Below are positions 1-7,363 of a stretch of 27,744 nucleotides of DNA, in pieces. Source of the DNA: a virus. The notes beneath the pieces are model-generated. The model made no database searches, was not told where the DNA came from, and saw only the letters and a program-made list of their open reading frames with translations. Where the stretch lies: positions 1-27,744 of the IMG/VR virus record IMGVR_UViG_3300024262_003533; one strand, written 5' to 3'. How positions within the stretch are numbered: position 1 is the first letter of the stretch; every line of letters starts with the position of its first letter. The position numbers and the translations under genes were made by a program.

Positions 1-3
1 ATA

Positions 4-792
4 ATGTCAAAGATTGGTATAGGTATTATAACATGCAATAGAAATGAATTTCTTGCAAACTGCGTTAAAAGCATCTCTTCAGAATGGTATGATGAGATTA
101 TTATTATTAATGACGGAGATACTCCGATTACAACATTTTATGATTGTGATATTATTAATAATGAGGAAAACATAGGAGTATGTAAAAGTAAGAATAAGGC
201 TTTAAAGGAATTGCTGAGTAGAGGCTGTGAATATGTTTTCCTCGTGGAGGATGACATGAGATTTAAGGGTAATGCTTTTGACGAATATATTAAAGCTAGT
301 CAAGTTACCGGTATAGAGCATATGTCCTTTGCTTACCATGGCCCGGCTAATAAAGGTAATATAAGTAAAGGTACCCCAAAGCCGAGAAAGATAATCGATT
401 ACGGAAATATTAAAATTGCCTTAAATCAGCACTCTGTTGGTGCAGTATGTTTTTATACTAAAAAGTGTCTGGAAGATGTAGGTTTATTTGATGAAGAGTT
501 TGACAAAAATAATTTTGAACATGTAGATCATTCATATAGATTAGCTAAAGCTGGTTATAGTACACCTTACTGGTGGTGGGCTGACTTAGCTAATAGCTTA
601 GATTTTATTGAAGAGCAAGCTTGTAGTGAAGATTCTTCTTCAATAAGAAGAGGAGATGACTGGCAACAGAGTATTATTGATAGTGCTTATATTTTTAAAA
701 GAAAACATGGAGTAATGCCGGCATGGAGCGGATGTGTACCCGATACTCCAGTTAATGAAGTTGTTAATTTTTTAAAGAAAGTTAAGCGATGA
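4..792 (+). CDS. GT2-like (GT-A fold) glycosyltransferase
   Basis: Probable nucleotide-sugar-dependent glycosyltransferase of the GT-A fold. The N-terminus (GIGIITCNRNEFLANC) is the usual first strand and helix of GT2 enzymes. An acidic metal-binding motif LVEDD lies at residues 80-84 in place of the DxD, and a later FDEEF...HVDHSYRLAKAGY stretch resembles the acceptor-side ED region. At 262 aa it is a compact single-domain enzyme with no membrane segment, so it should act in the cytoplasm. The start is the ATG at position 4. Its stop overlaps the next gene's start by 4 bp, and it leads a run of six glycan genes on the same strand. Donor and acceptor cannot be told from sequence. Confidence 0.8.
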   Translation: MSKIGIGIITCNRNEFLANCVKSISSEWYDEIIIINDGDTPITTFYDCDIINNEENIGVCKSKNKALKELLSRGCEYVFLVEDDMRFKGNAFDEYIKASQVTGIEHMSFAYHGPANKGNISKGTPKPRKIIDYGNIKIALNQHSVGAVCFYTKKCLEDVGLFDEEFDKNNFEHVDHSYRLAKAGYSTPYWWWADLANSLDFIEEQACSEDSSSIRRGDDWQQSIIDSAYIFKRKHGVMPAWSGCVPDTPVNEVVNFLKKVKR

Positions 793-1514
793 TATCTTTC
801 ATTATAGCTTATAGGCGAGATACTAGTGAGAGGCAGTTAAATTTAGAATATTGTAAAGCTTATTATAAAACATTAATACCAGAATGTGAAATTATAGTTA
901 AAGAGTCTACAGATGATATTTTTAATAAATGTAAATTATATAATCTAGGAGCTGGAGAAGCTAAAAATAATATAATATGCTTCTTAGATAGCGATGTATT
1001 TGTTTCTGAATGTTCAATTAAAAAATCTATTGAATTGGCTAGTAAAAATAATGTTGTTATAGGTTACAATGGAGTAGCCATATATCTATCATACTTATCA
1101 AAGCAGACTCTAACTAAGGCCTTGACATATGATGATTTATTAACAATATTACCAAAAAATTATAAGCCTACTAGGTTAGAAAAAAATAAAATGTTTGAGG
1201 TAGGTAATTTAAGAGCTGTTGGAGGTTGTTTGATAATGACTAAAGATTGTTTTAAAGATATAAACGGGTTTAATCCTAATTTTATTGGTTGGGGATATGA
1301 AGATAACGAAATTATACAAAGATCTCATAAGTTACTAAAGCTCGTTGTTATGGTTAATACTAAAAGACCGTATCTATTTCATTTACCTCATCATAATATT
1401 GAAGAAGATAAAAGTGATCATAATTTTTATAATAATAATCAATTGGAATATCAAAAGATATGTAAAATGGATAGCAATAAAATTAAACAATATATAAAGA
1501 CATGGAAAGTGTAG
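789..1514 (+). CDS. Galactosyltransferase-like GT-A glycosyltransferase (GT2/GT7-C type)
   Basis: A 241-aa glycosyltransferase. The DSD motif at residues 67-69 is the metal/nucleotide-sugar site. The segment FIGWGYEDNEI at 165-175 closely resembles the C-terminal signature of beta-1,4-galactosyltransferase-like enzymes (WGWGxED), where the ED pair contacts the acceptor. The N-terminus (ISFIIAYRR) is the first Rossmann-like strand. It overlaps both neighbours (4 bp upstream, 13 bp downstream), which implies translational coupling in one operon. Sugar specificity is not determinable. No transmembrane segment is visible. Confidence 0.8.
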   Translation: MISFIIAYRRDTSERQLNLEYCKAYYKTLIPECEIIVKESTDDIFNKCKLYNLGAGEAKNNIICFLDSDVFVSECSIKKSIELASKNNVVIGYNGVAIYLSYLSKQTLTKALTYDDLLTILPKNYKPTRLEKNKMFEVGNLRAVGGCLIMTKDCFKDINGFNPNFIGWGYEDNEIIQRSHKLLKLVVMVNTKRPYLFHLPHHNIEEDKSDHNFYNNNQLEYQKICKMDSNKIKQYIKTWKV

Positions 1515-2170
1515 ATGTTATAATACTATCTAATACTGCAGATATAAAGTATTATAATATGCTTAAGAGGTGTGTAGATTCTATTAAGCGTAGTGATAAT
1601 ATCAATACTCGCATTATATTAATAGAAAGTAATAAACGGCTTAAGGGTAAGGACCTAAAGCTGCCAATAGATGTTATTATTGTACCAGATGAGAAGTTTA
1701 ATTATAATAAGTTCTTAAACTACGGTGTGCGGGAATGTATACATAATAATATTTGTATTACAAACAATGATGTTTACTATTATCCAAATACAATAAGTAC
1801 GTTAGTATCTCATTTAAATGTATATGACTCGGTATCACCGTGGGATAATAACATGACATTTAGACTTCATAGTAGTAAGGGTATATATGAAGGGTATAAG
1901 ACACGATATCACTTAACCGGTTACAGTTTTATATTAAAACAATCAACTCTAGACGCAATTGGCGGTAGCTTTGATGAGAGGTTCAGTTTTTGGTACGCAG
2001 ATGATGATTACGCGATGTGTTTAATGGAAAAAGGACTTAGACATGCTATGATCGGAGATGCAGAAGTCTTTCATGAGATTGAGCAGTCACATGCGCTGTT
2101 TGATGATGAAGAGAGAAAGATCCAAACAATTAATGCAAAAAAGATTTTTGATGATAAATGGAAAAATTAA
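1502..2170 (+). CDS. GT2-like glycosyltransferase
   Basis: A 222-aa GT-A-type glycosyltransferase. It has an N-terminal VDVIILSNTAD strand, an NND motif at residues 88-90 taking the DxD position, and an acidic FWYADDDY motif at about 163-170 that fits the ED acceptor/base region of GT2 enzymes. It overlaps the preceding gene by 13 bp and the following one by 13 bp, again without room for separate regulation. It is a different subtype from the two upstream enzymes, so the cluster probably builds a multi-step oligosaccharide rather than repeating one transfer. The substrate is unknown. Confidence 0.75.
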   Translation: MESVDVIILSNTADIKYYNMLKRCVDSIKRSDNINTRIILIESNKRLKGKDLKLPIDVIIVPDEKFNYNKFLNYGVRECIHNNICITNNDVYYYPNTISTLVSHLNVYDSVSPWDNNMTFRLHSSKGIYEGYKTRYHLTGYSFILKQSTLDAIGGSFDERFSFWYADDDYAMCLMEKGLRHAMIGDAEVFHEIEQSHALFDDEERKIQTINAKKIFDDKWKN

Positions 2171-2970
2171 GAGTATCTATAATTGATAAGAATTTTGAAG
2201 GCAGGGATATTATAAATATGCCTGGTGTAAATTTTTCATGGTGGAATAAGAACGAGCTTATAAGTGATAGCGTCTTTATAACTGACTATTGTCTCCATAT
2301 GGTTGATAAACTTAAAGATCATCCAGTTAAAAGGATTGCCTGGTTATTAGAGCCGAGAGCTATTTGCAGTAGTTCATATAGGTACGTAGAAACCAATCAT
2401 GATAAGTTTGATACTATTTTAACTTTTGATGAAGATCTGCTGACTAATATTAAAAACGCTAAATTTATGCCGTATGGATCCTTCTGGGTAGATAAATCAA
2501 ACATTCCAAAAACATTAAAGATATCAATGATATCATCATTTAAAAACTTTGCAAGTGGTCATCAATTACGCCATCAAATTTATAATACACATAAAGGTGT
2601 AATTGATATGTTTGGATCAATTACCGGTGATCGTATTAGTAGTAAAAATATTGGTCTAGATAATTACATGTTTTCAGTAGCTGTTGAAAATAGTATTCAG
2701 AGCGGGTATTGGACTGAAAAAATACTTGACTGTTTTGCTACAAAAACTATTCCTATATACTGGGGAAGTGAAACAATAAGTGAATACTTTAATACAGATG
2801 GTGTATTATTTTTTAATAGTTTAGAAGAATTAAATGAAATTATTAAATCTTGCACTGAAGAAACATACCGTAGTATGCTTAGTGCTGTCGAGGATAACTT
2901 TAAGAGAGTTTCAAGATTTAATATTCCAGAGATGTTTATAGAGGATAACTATGAGGATTTATTATCATGA
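2158..2970 (+). CDS. GT10-type (alpha-1,3-fucosyltransferase-like) glycosyltransferase
   Basis: A 270-aa protein whose C-terminal half carries the GT10 signature. At residues 170-189 there is an F-x-V-x-V-E-N-S stretch, then Y-W-T-E-K-I, followed by TIPIYWGS. In GT10 enzymes this block binds GDP-fucose (the ENS...TEK residues contact the nucleotide sugar). The N-terminal half is the poorly conserved acceptor domain. By family knowledge this would transfer fucose or a related GDP-sugar to an oligosaccharide; the real acceptor is unknown. It overlaps the upstream gene by 13 bp and the next gene by 4 bp. Soluble, with no membrane anchor. Poxvirus-like DNA glycosylation genes are not resembled. 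Confidence 0.75.
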   Translation: MEKLRVSIIDKNFEGRDIINMPGVNFSWWNKNELISDSVFITDYCLHMVDKLKDHPVKRIAWLLEPRAICSSSYRYVETNHDKFDTILTFDEDLLTNIKNAKFMPYGSFWVDKSNIPKTLKISMISSFKNFASGHQLRHQIYNTHKGVIDMFGSITGDRISSKNIGLDNYMFSVAVENSIQSGYWTEKILDCFATKTIPIYWGSETISEYFNTDGVLFFNSLEELNEIIKSCTEETYRSMLSAVEDNFKRVSRFNIPEMFIEDNYEDLLS

Positions 2971-3758
2971 AAAACTATGTTATAGTACCTGGCGGTAGAA
3001 TGGCTGGCTTATTTTCTTACGTATTGCAAGCTATCCATAACCTATCTGTTGTGGATAATACTGAGGATAAACTATTTATAAAGTATACTAACAACATGTT
3101 ATATCTCGAACCTTCTAGAGGTAGTAACGTATGGGATTATTATTTGTATCAGCCATTCTCTTTTAATAGAGATGATATTATTAATAATCCAAAAGAAGAA
3201 GTAGTGTTTATTGAAGATGATTTAGCGTTAAAATTATGTCATAACCCTCGACCAACACTAGAGATGATTGAGAAAGCACAATATATTACTACTAAATATA
3301 TCAAAGTAAAAGAACATATACTCGAAAAAGTTAATATGTTTATAGGTGATAATTTTGGTAATGAAAAGTACTTTGCTATGCATAAAAGAGGTACAGACCA
3401 TGGTAAAGACGCTCCTTTACTTAAAATTGATGACTACATTAATCGCGCTGATAAGCTTTTTGATCAATACGATTTAGGATTAATATGCACAGATGAACAT
3501 AGTACAGTGGCTGCCTTTAAAAAGAGATATGGCAATAAAATAAAATCTTACAACTCAATTAGATGTGATAATGATAGGGGTATACACTATAGTGTAGGTT
3601 TAACCTCACCGTATCAGATGGGTGAAGATGTTATTATTGAGTCTATACTTATGTCAAAATCTGATTTATTAATACGTACAGTTTCAGGAGTAACAATGTT
3701 CTCGATAATATACGGCAATCCAAAATTTGAAAACATTGATTTACATATAAAGTATTAA
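2967..3758 (+). CDS. Fucosyltransferase-like GT-B glycosyltransferase (GT11/GT23/NodZ-like)
   Basis: A 263-aa protein with features of the inverting fucosyltransferase superfamily that includes GT11, GT23 and POFUT enzymes. It starts with a glycine-rich GGRMAGLFSYVLQAIHN segment. The motif H-K-R-G-T-D at residues 139-144 matches the HxRxxD GDP-fucose-binding motif, and near the C-terminus E-S-I-L-M-S-x-S-D...S-G-V-T-M-F resembles the third conserved motif. The exact family is uncertain. It follows the GT10-like gene with a 4-bp overlap, so two different fucosyltransferase-type enzymes are coupled. No GDP-fucose synthesis gene is seen in the window. Confidence 0.6.
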   Translation: MKNYVIVPGGRMAGLFSYVLQAIHNLSVVDNTEDKLFIKYTNNMLYLEPSRGSNVWDYYLYQPFSFNRDDIINNPKEEVVFIEDDLALKLCHNPRPTLEMIEKAQYITTKYIKVKEHILEKVNMFIGDNFGNEKYFAMHKRGTDHGKDAPLLKIDDYINRADKLFDQYDLGLICTDEHSTVAAFKKRYGNKIKSYNSIRCDNDRGIHYSVGLTSPYQMGEDVIIESILMSKSDLLIRTVSGVTMFSIIYGNPKFENIDLHIKY

Positions 3759-3772
3759 TAATTAAATATGTA

Positions 3773-5092
3773 ATGGCAGATTTAAATAATGTAACTCTCT
3801 TTTCAGTCGACTGTAAGTATTATGAAAAGACAATCCTTGCGATTAACGAATGTCTTAAAAATTTTAGCTTTAAAGAGGTTTTATTTTTGAGTGATAAGAA
3901 GCCTACGAACTTACCTGAAAACGTTAAGTTTATAAAAATACGATCGATCGTGAGTTTAGATGATTACTCATCTTTTATGATAAATGAATTACCGGATTTT
4001 ATTAATACGGAATTTTGTTTATCGGTACATCATGATGGTTGGATTATTAATGAAGAAAACTGGCGATCAGAGTTTTTAGATTATGACTATATTGGAGCTC
4101 CATGGCCTGTTAATAGTCACTTTTTGCCACAAGGCGAAAAATACCGGGTAGGTAATGGTGGAGTATCGATAAGAAGTAAAAAGCTTATGGAAGCGGCTCG
4201 TAAAATTGCGCCTAATGTCGGTTACCATGAAGATACTTTAATAGTACATACCTTGAGAAACTCTCTAGAAAATTCTGGTATAACATTTGCGCCTCTAGAA
4301 TTAGCAAAGTATTTTGCTTATGAAGCTGAGTGCACTGATCTTAATGTATCTTTTGAAGAAGTTTTCGCTTTTCATGGTAAGTCTCATACTACTAGTCATA
4401 TAGAACAGATGAAATATATAACTGGCGTTTATTATAGAGATGTTGTTACAAAGTTTAATAATACTGATGTAATTAAATGGTTAACCTATGAAGCTGGTTC
4501 GCAGGATCCAGCGAACTTTTTTGGAGCAGTTAAAGGTAATTTAAACCTACAACAAATACCTCATGAGTACGTTAATATGCTCGATTTCTTTCGAAATAGA
4601 AAAATAGAATCATATCTCGAATTAGGGGTAGGTAACGGTGGTAGTTTTTTTACAAATAGTTTATTCATAGGAAAAGATTGTAAGACATTCAAAGCTGTTG
4701 ATAGTATCGCTTATGCAAATACCCATATACAGCAAACTGAAGAGAAAATTATGAAAAAAGTAAATGCGTTGACTGAACTATTTCCAGGTAGTGAAGTTAA
4801 TTTTTATAATAAAACAACTGATGATTTCTTTAATATAAATAATAATACATTTGATTGTATTTTTATCGATGCAGATCATTCATATGAAGGTGTAAAGAAA
4901 GACTACGAAAATGCATTAAAATGTATTAATAAAGGAGGTGTATTAGTATTTCATGATATTGGCAATACTAGTACAGGCGTTGCTGAGTTATGGTCAGAAA
5001 TAAAAGGTAAAGCTAGTAGAGTTGAAGAATATATGTGGAAGCCGAATCATGTCGATTGGTATAATTGCGGTATTGGCATATATTTTTGTTAA
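3773..5092 (+). CDS. Two-domain protein: DUF5672 glycosyltransferase + class I SAM methyltransferase
   Basis: A 439-aa fusion. Residues 1 to about 215 match DUF5672, a putative glycosyltransferase family, shown by VHHDGWIINEENW, then DYIGAPWP and VGNGGVSIRS in order. Residues about 255-439 form a Methyltransf_24-type SAM methyltransferase: glycine-rich motif I ELGVGNGG at 283-290, FIDADHSYEG at 364-373, then KGGVLVFHDI. A plausible job is to add a sugar and methylate it, capping a glycan. It begins 14 bp after the preceding gene, so it closes the glycan operon. The joined domains show no frameshift or stop between them. The substrate is unknown. Confidence 0.8.
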   Translation: MADLNNVTLFSVDCKYYEKTILAINECLKNFSFKEVLFLSDKKPTNLPENVKFIKIRSIVSLDDYSSFMINELPDFINTEFCLSVHHDGWIINEENWRSEFLDYDYIGAPWPVNSHFLPQGEKYRVGNGGVSIRSKKLMEAARKIAPNVGYHEDTLIVHTLRNSLENSGITFAPLELAKYFAYEAECTDLNVSFEEVFAFHGKSHTTSHIEQMKYITGVYYRDVVTKFNNTDVIKWLTYEAGSQDPANFFGAVKGNLNLQQIPHEYVNMLDFFRNRKIESYLELGVGNGGSFFTNSLFIGKDCKTFKAVDSIAYANTHIQQTEEKIMKKVNALTELFPGSEVNFYNKTTDDFFNINNNTFDCIFIDADHSYEGVKKDYENALKCINKGGVLVFHDIGNTSTGVAELWSEIKGKASRVEEYMWKPNHVDWYNCGIGIYFC

Positions 5093-5101
5093 ATTAAGTA
5101 G

Positions 5102-5129
5102 TTGATACCTAACCTTTATATACTATAAT
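5102..5129 (+). promoter_or_regulatory. Sigma70-like promoter of the DUF366 gene, -10 six bp from ATG
   Basis: TTGATA (5102-5107), a 16-bp spacer and TATAAT (5124-5129). Only 6 bp separate the -10 box from the ATG at 5136, so transcription should start at or next to the start codon and give a leaderless mRNA. No Shine-Dalgarno sequence is present. Confidence 0.7.
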
Positions 5130-5135
5130 TAGTGT

Positions 5136-5729
5136 ATGATTATTAAAGATATTAAGGTTTATGACGGTCCATTAATTCATAAGCGCTTTGCTTACGATTA
5201 CTTTCGTAATAAGACGTTACCTATTGGTAATATTATCGCTTTTCGATGCCCGATGGATGTGAGTATCGATGGTATGATCGATCAGGAAGATGTACTTCAA
5301 GGCGACTATATCTATAGTGATGATGCTATTAACTTCTGCTGGGAAATTCCTAATCTAGATAAGCTAGGTGCTGTAGCGTTTCAGCGATTGCTTAATACTC
5401 AAATTGCTAATGTACTTTCTTCTAAATATATTAAGAAGCCTATTGAAGTAGACGGGGATGATTTGATGGTACATGCTGAGTTTGAAGGTAGTGATGGTAC
5501 ATTACAAAAGGTCGGTAAGTGTAGTGTAAGTATTACTTATTCGAAAGATAGTGTAGCTATCGGCCATACTGGTATTAATGTTAATGCCGGTCGTAAAGCT
5601 CCTAACTTTGCATATAGTACAGGTTTAACTGATGAACAGGCTACTGAATTTATGCAAGATATTATTGATCTTTTTTATGCGATGGTAGATGATATGTTCA
5701 TCGCTTGCTGCAAGATAAATATTTGGTAA
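5136..5729 (+). CDS. DUF366 family protein
   Basis: A 197-aa protein that resembles the DUF366 family, known from archaeal genomes and from a solved Pyrococcus structure related to biotin/lipoate ligase folds. Recognisable parts are IIAFRCPMDVSIDGMIDQEDV near the N-terminus, LGAVAFQRLLNTQIANVL in the middle, KCSVSITYSKDSVAIGHTGINV, and a helical C-terminus. This assignment is from memory of the family and not a search. The function is unknown in all members I know. It has its own promoter, so it is a separate transcription unit from the glycan genes before it. Length matches the family (about 190 aa). Confidence 0.6.
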   Translation: MIIKDIKVYDGPLIHKRFAYDYFRNKTLPIGNIIAFRCPMDVSIDGMIDQEDVLQGDYIYSDDAINFCWEIPNLDKLGAVAFQRLLNTQIANVLSSKYIKKPIEVDGDDLMVHAEFEGSDGTLQKVGKCSVSITYSKDSVAIGHTGINVNAGRKAPNFAYSTGLTDEQATEFMQDIIDLFYAMVDDMFIACCKINIW

Positions 5730-5786
5730 CCTTATAGATATATCATCAACAAACCCATAACTAATTATATGTAAGATTAAAACAAA

Positions 5787-6143
5787 ATGAATCTATTCCA
5801 ATATTTAAACGGTATCCTATTTAGTAAGAAGAAAGCGGACATAAATTGCGAAGATGAATCTCAATTCAGTCTGTATATGATTAATAGATGGGCGAGTATG
5901 TACTCAAAAGAGTTAAATGAGTATGTAAATGAGACGACCAATAAATATTGGAATCTTTTTAGCGATAAACCAGCGCAATATAACTATATATTTTCAGTGT
6001 TTCCAAGGCTTAAATTTAAGAGACTTAATTATATAAAAAAAATTAAAACAGAAAAAAAGAAAGAAGAAGATAAGGTGATAGTACCAGAGTTTTATAGTGA
6101 ACGAGAATATAAAAACAACCTGGCATTAATAGATATGCTTTAA
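5787..6143 (+). CDS. DNA polymerase clamp-loader small subunit, gp62-like (tentative)
   Basis: A 118-aa protein. Residues about 25-85 contain a pattern seen in the short gp62-type clamp-loader subunit A of T4-like marine phages: FxxYMINRWAS, then YVNETTNKYW, then QYNYIFSVFPRLKFKRL, followed by a lysine-rich linker and a C-terminal YSEREYKNNLALIDML helix. In T4, gp62 with gp44 loads the sliding clamp gp45 onto primer-template DNA. It is shorter than T4 gp62 (187 aa). No other clamp-loader gene is in the window, so context does not confirm the call. It could instead be an unrelated small basic protein. Confidence 0.5.
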   Translation: MNLFQYLNGILFSKKKADINCEDESQFSLYMINRWASMYSKELNEYVNETTNKYWNLFSDKPAQYNYIFSVFPRLKFKRLNYIKKIKTEKKKEEDKVIVPEFYSEREYKNNLALIDML

Positions 6144-6170
6144 TATTTATATTATAAAAGGAGCGACCTG

Positions 6171-6199
6171 TTGATTACTGCCATATAGAGGTTTAAATA
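6171..6199 (+). promoter_or_regulatory. Probable promoter of the groES-like gene
   Basis: TTGATT (6171-6176), a 17-bp spacer and TAAATA (6194-6199). The -10 box ends 7 bp before the ATG at 6207. The -10 lies in the centre of a perfect inverted repeat, so a protein bound there would block the promoter. The -10 is a weak match (TAAATA). Confidence 0.5.
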
Positions 6200-6210
6200 A
6201 CTCTATATGG
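6181..6210. repeat. Perfect 10-bp inverted repeat over the groES promoter and start codon
   Basis: CCATATAGAG (6181-6190) and CTCTATATGG (6201-6210) are exact reverse complements around a 10-nt centre that holds the TAAATA -10 box. The ATG (6207-6209) is inside the right arm. It may be a repressor operator in DNA or, on read-through mRNA, a hairpin hiding the start codon. The half-site CCATATA/TATATGG also occurs at the thioredoxin gene. Confidence 0.75.
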
Positions 6211-6617
6211 CATCAGCAAGTATTGACAGTTTAGCAACCAAAAGAAGTTTAATAGATATCGAGGGTCACAGTGACGGTGATTTCGGTCTCGGTGAAGAGT
6301 TTTTACTCTCTTTTGTTTTCGATGATATTATTCTAGTGGAGTTTATTGATGAATCTTCTGAAGAGGGAGCAGGGGATGCAATTAAAAGAGGTGGTATCTT
6401 TATACCTACAAATGCTCTGAATAAAACATGGAGAAAGGCTAAAGTAATATTAGTAGGACCTGAGGCTAAGTATACTAAGAAGGGCGACATAGTAATGTTT
6501 CCTAATGATAAAGGCGCGCCAGTATCCAATATGGATATTGAAGGTTATGGTAAAATTAAAAGGGGTATGTTCTTAAATGAACAGCGATTGTTTGGGATTT
6601 GCAAATCAAAAACGTAA
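6207..6617 (+). CDS. GroES/gp31-like cochaperonin
   Basis: A 136-aa protein. After a roughly 35-residue N-terminal extension it has the GroES beta-barrel pattern. FDDIILVEFIDE is the first strand. A flexible glycine-rich segment ending in RGGIFIP sits where the GroEL-binding mobile loop lies. KAKVILVGPEAKYTKKGDIVMFPNDKG is the core GroES motif (vlaVGpg...vkvGD.V.f), and the C-terminus is RLFGICK. By family it caps the GroEL chamber; T4 gp31 does this to fold gp23. A phage GroEL is encoded about 9 kb downstream, so the two likely form a phage-specific pair. The ATG lies inside a perfect palindrome. Confidence 0.75.
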   Translation: MASASIDSLATKRSLIDIEGHSDGDFGLGEEFLLSFVFDDIILVEFIDESSEEGAGDAIKRGGIFIPTNALNKTWRKAKVILVGPEAKYTKKGDIVMFPNDKGAPVSNMDIEGYGKIKRGMFLNEQRLFGICKSKT

Positions 6618-6620
6618 TAT

Positions 6621-6998
6621 ATGCCAAGAATTGGATTAACGAGTTTAAAGCAAATACTCCAAAATAGTGTCTGCGAAATTAGGTTTATTAAGAGGCGGCC
6701 TGAATTAACTAACCAGACAGTTAGGACTATGCTATGTACTCTAGATGGCAGTATACTTAATAGTGTAAACGGTCGAACATCACTTAATTTTAAACCAACC
6801 TCAAATCCACCAAAATATAATCCGGAATCAAAGAATCTATTATTAGTCTGGGATATCTTTATGCAAGACTGGCGAATGGTGAGTATGGATAGCTGTGACC
6901 TTATTAAGAGTGTACCTAATGATGAATTTTGGGAGTACTTTAATGACACTATACGCACTATGACCATACAAGAAAAAAATCAATTCATGGGAAGATAA
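6621..6998 (+). CDS. Small SH3-like protein (DUF2693/WYL_2-like)
   Basis: A 125-aa protein resembling small DUF2693-type proteins common in T4-like phages. It begins LKQILQNSVCEIRFIKRRP, continues through TVRTMLCTLDGSIL, and ends with LLLVWDIFMQDWRMVSMDSCDLIKSV, the typical final strands of an SH3-like barrel. The role of these proteins is not known; binding to nucleic acid or a protein partner is only a guess. It starts 3 bp after the groES stop and is probably cotranscribed with it. A C-terminal helix (FWEYFNDTIRTM) follows the barrel. Confidence 0.5.
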   Translation: MPRIGLTSLKQILQNSVCEIRFIKRRPELTNQTVRTMLCTLDGSILNSVNGRTSLNFKPTSNPPKYNPESKNLLLVWDIFMQDWRMVSMDSCDLIKSVPNDEFWEYFNDTIRTMTIQEKNQFMGR

Positions 6999-7002
6999 TT
7001 TA

Positions 7003-7347
7003 ATGAGTTATATAGAAGACATAGAAACCGAACTAAATGATTTCCTTTTAAGAGATATTGTTTTTATATTAAAAAATGGTAAAATTCTTAGAAAAGGTAA
7101 GCTAATATTATTTAGATTTAAAGAGTTTCACTTTAACTTTACATTAAAAAATGATAAAGGAGATCATAAAATATACGAAATTCCATACCCCTTTAATTAT
7201 AAAACGGGACATGATAGTATTAATTTCTCGTATGAATTGGACGATTTTACACTTAAAAATAGTGATTTATTCTATAAAGTAAAAACAGCAAAACATACAA
7301 CTGCTAATAAACTCTATAATTCGGTGGTTGTTTTATCGGGCATATAA
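7003..7347 (+). CDS. Small hypothetical protein
   Basis: Not recognised. It has 114 aa, is lysine- and phenylalanine-rich, and is mostly predicted beta: alternating hydrophobic strands DIVFILKNGKILRKGKLILFRF, FHFNFTLKN, then INFSYELDDF. A short acidic helix sits at the N-terminus. The pattern would suit a small barrel such as an SH3-like fold. It starts 4 bp after the DUF2693-like gene and ends 16 bp before the helicase ATG, within the helicase promoter region. Start is the ATG at 7003; GGAAG at 6990 may serve as a weak ribosome-binding site. Confidence 0.6.
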   Translation: MSYIEDIETELNDFLLRDIVFILKNGKILRKGKLILFRFKEFHFNFTLKNDKGDHKIYEIPYPFNYKTGHDSINFSYELDDFTLKNSDLFYKVKTAKHTTANKLYNSVVVLSGI

Positions 7348-7355
7348 GCTATAAT
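7328..7355 (+). promoter_or_regulatory. Sigma70-like promoter of the helicase gene
   Basis: TTGTTT (7328-7333), a 16-bp spacer and TATAAT (7350-7355). The -10 box ends 8 bp before the ATG at 7364, giving a leaderless or 1-2 nt leader mRNA. The promoter overlaps the stop codon of the preceding gene. Confidence 0.6.
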
Positions 7356-7363
7356 GGCTATAT

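Noticed and set aside
3759-3772. TTAAATAT before the DUF5672 fusion gene as a promoter
   Set aside because: A -10-like string is 4 bp before the ATG, but no -35 occurs at an acceptable distance. The gene is more simply explained as part of the upstream operon.
6545-6967. 140-aa minus-strand frame opposite the DUF2693-like gene
   Set aside because: It overlaps two plus-strand genes with recognisable motifs and has no promoter or ribosome site.
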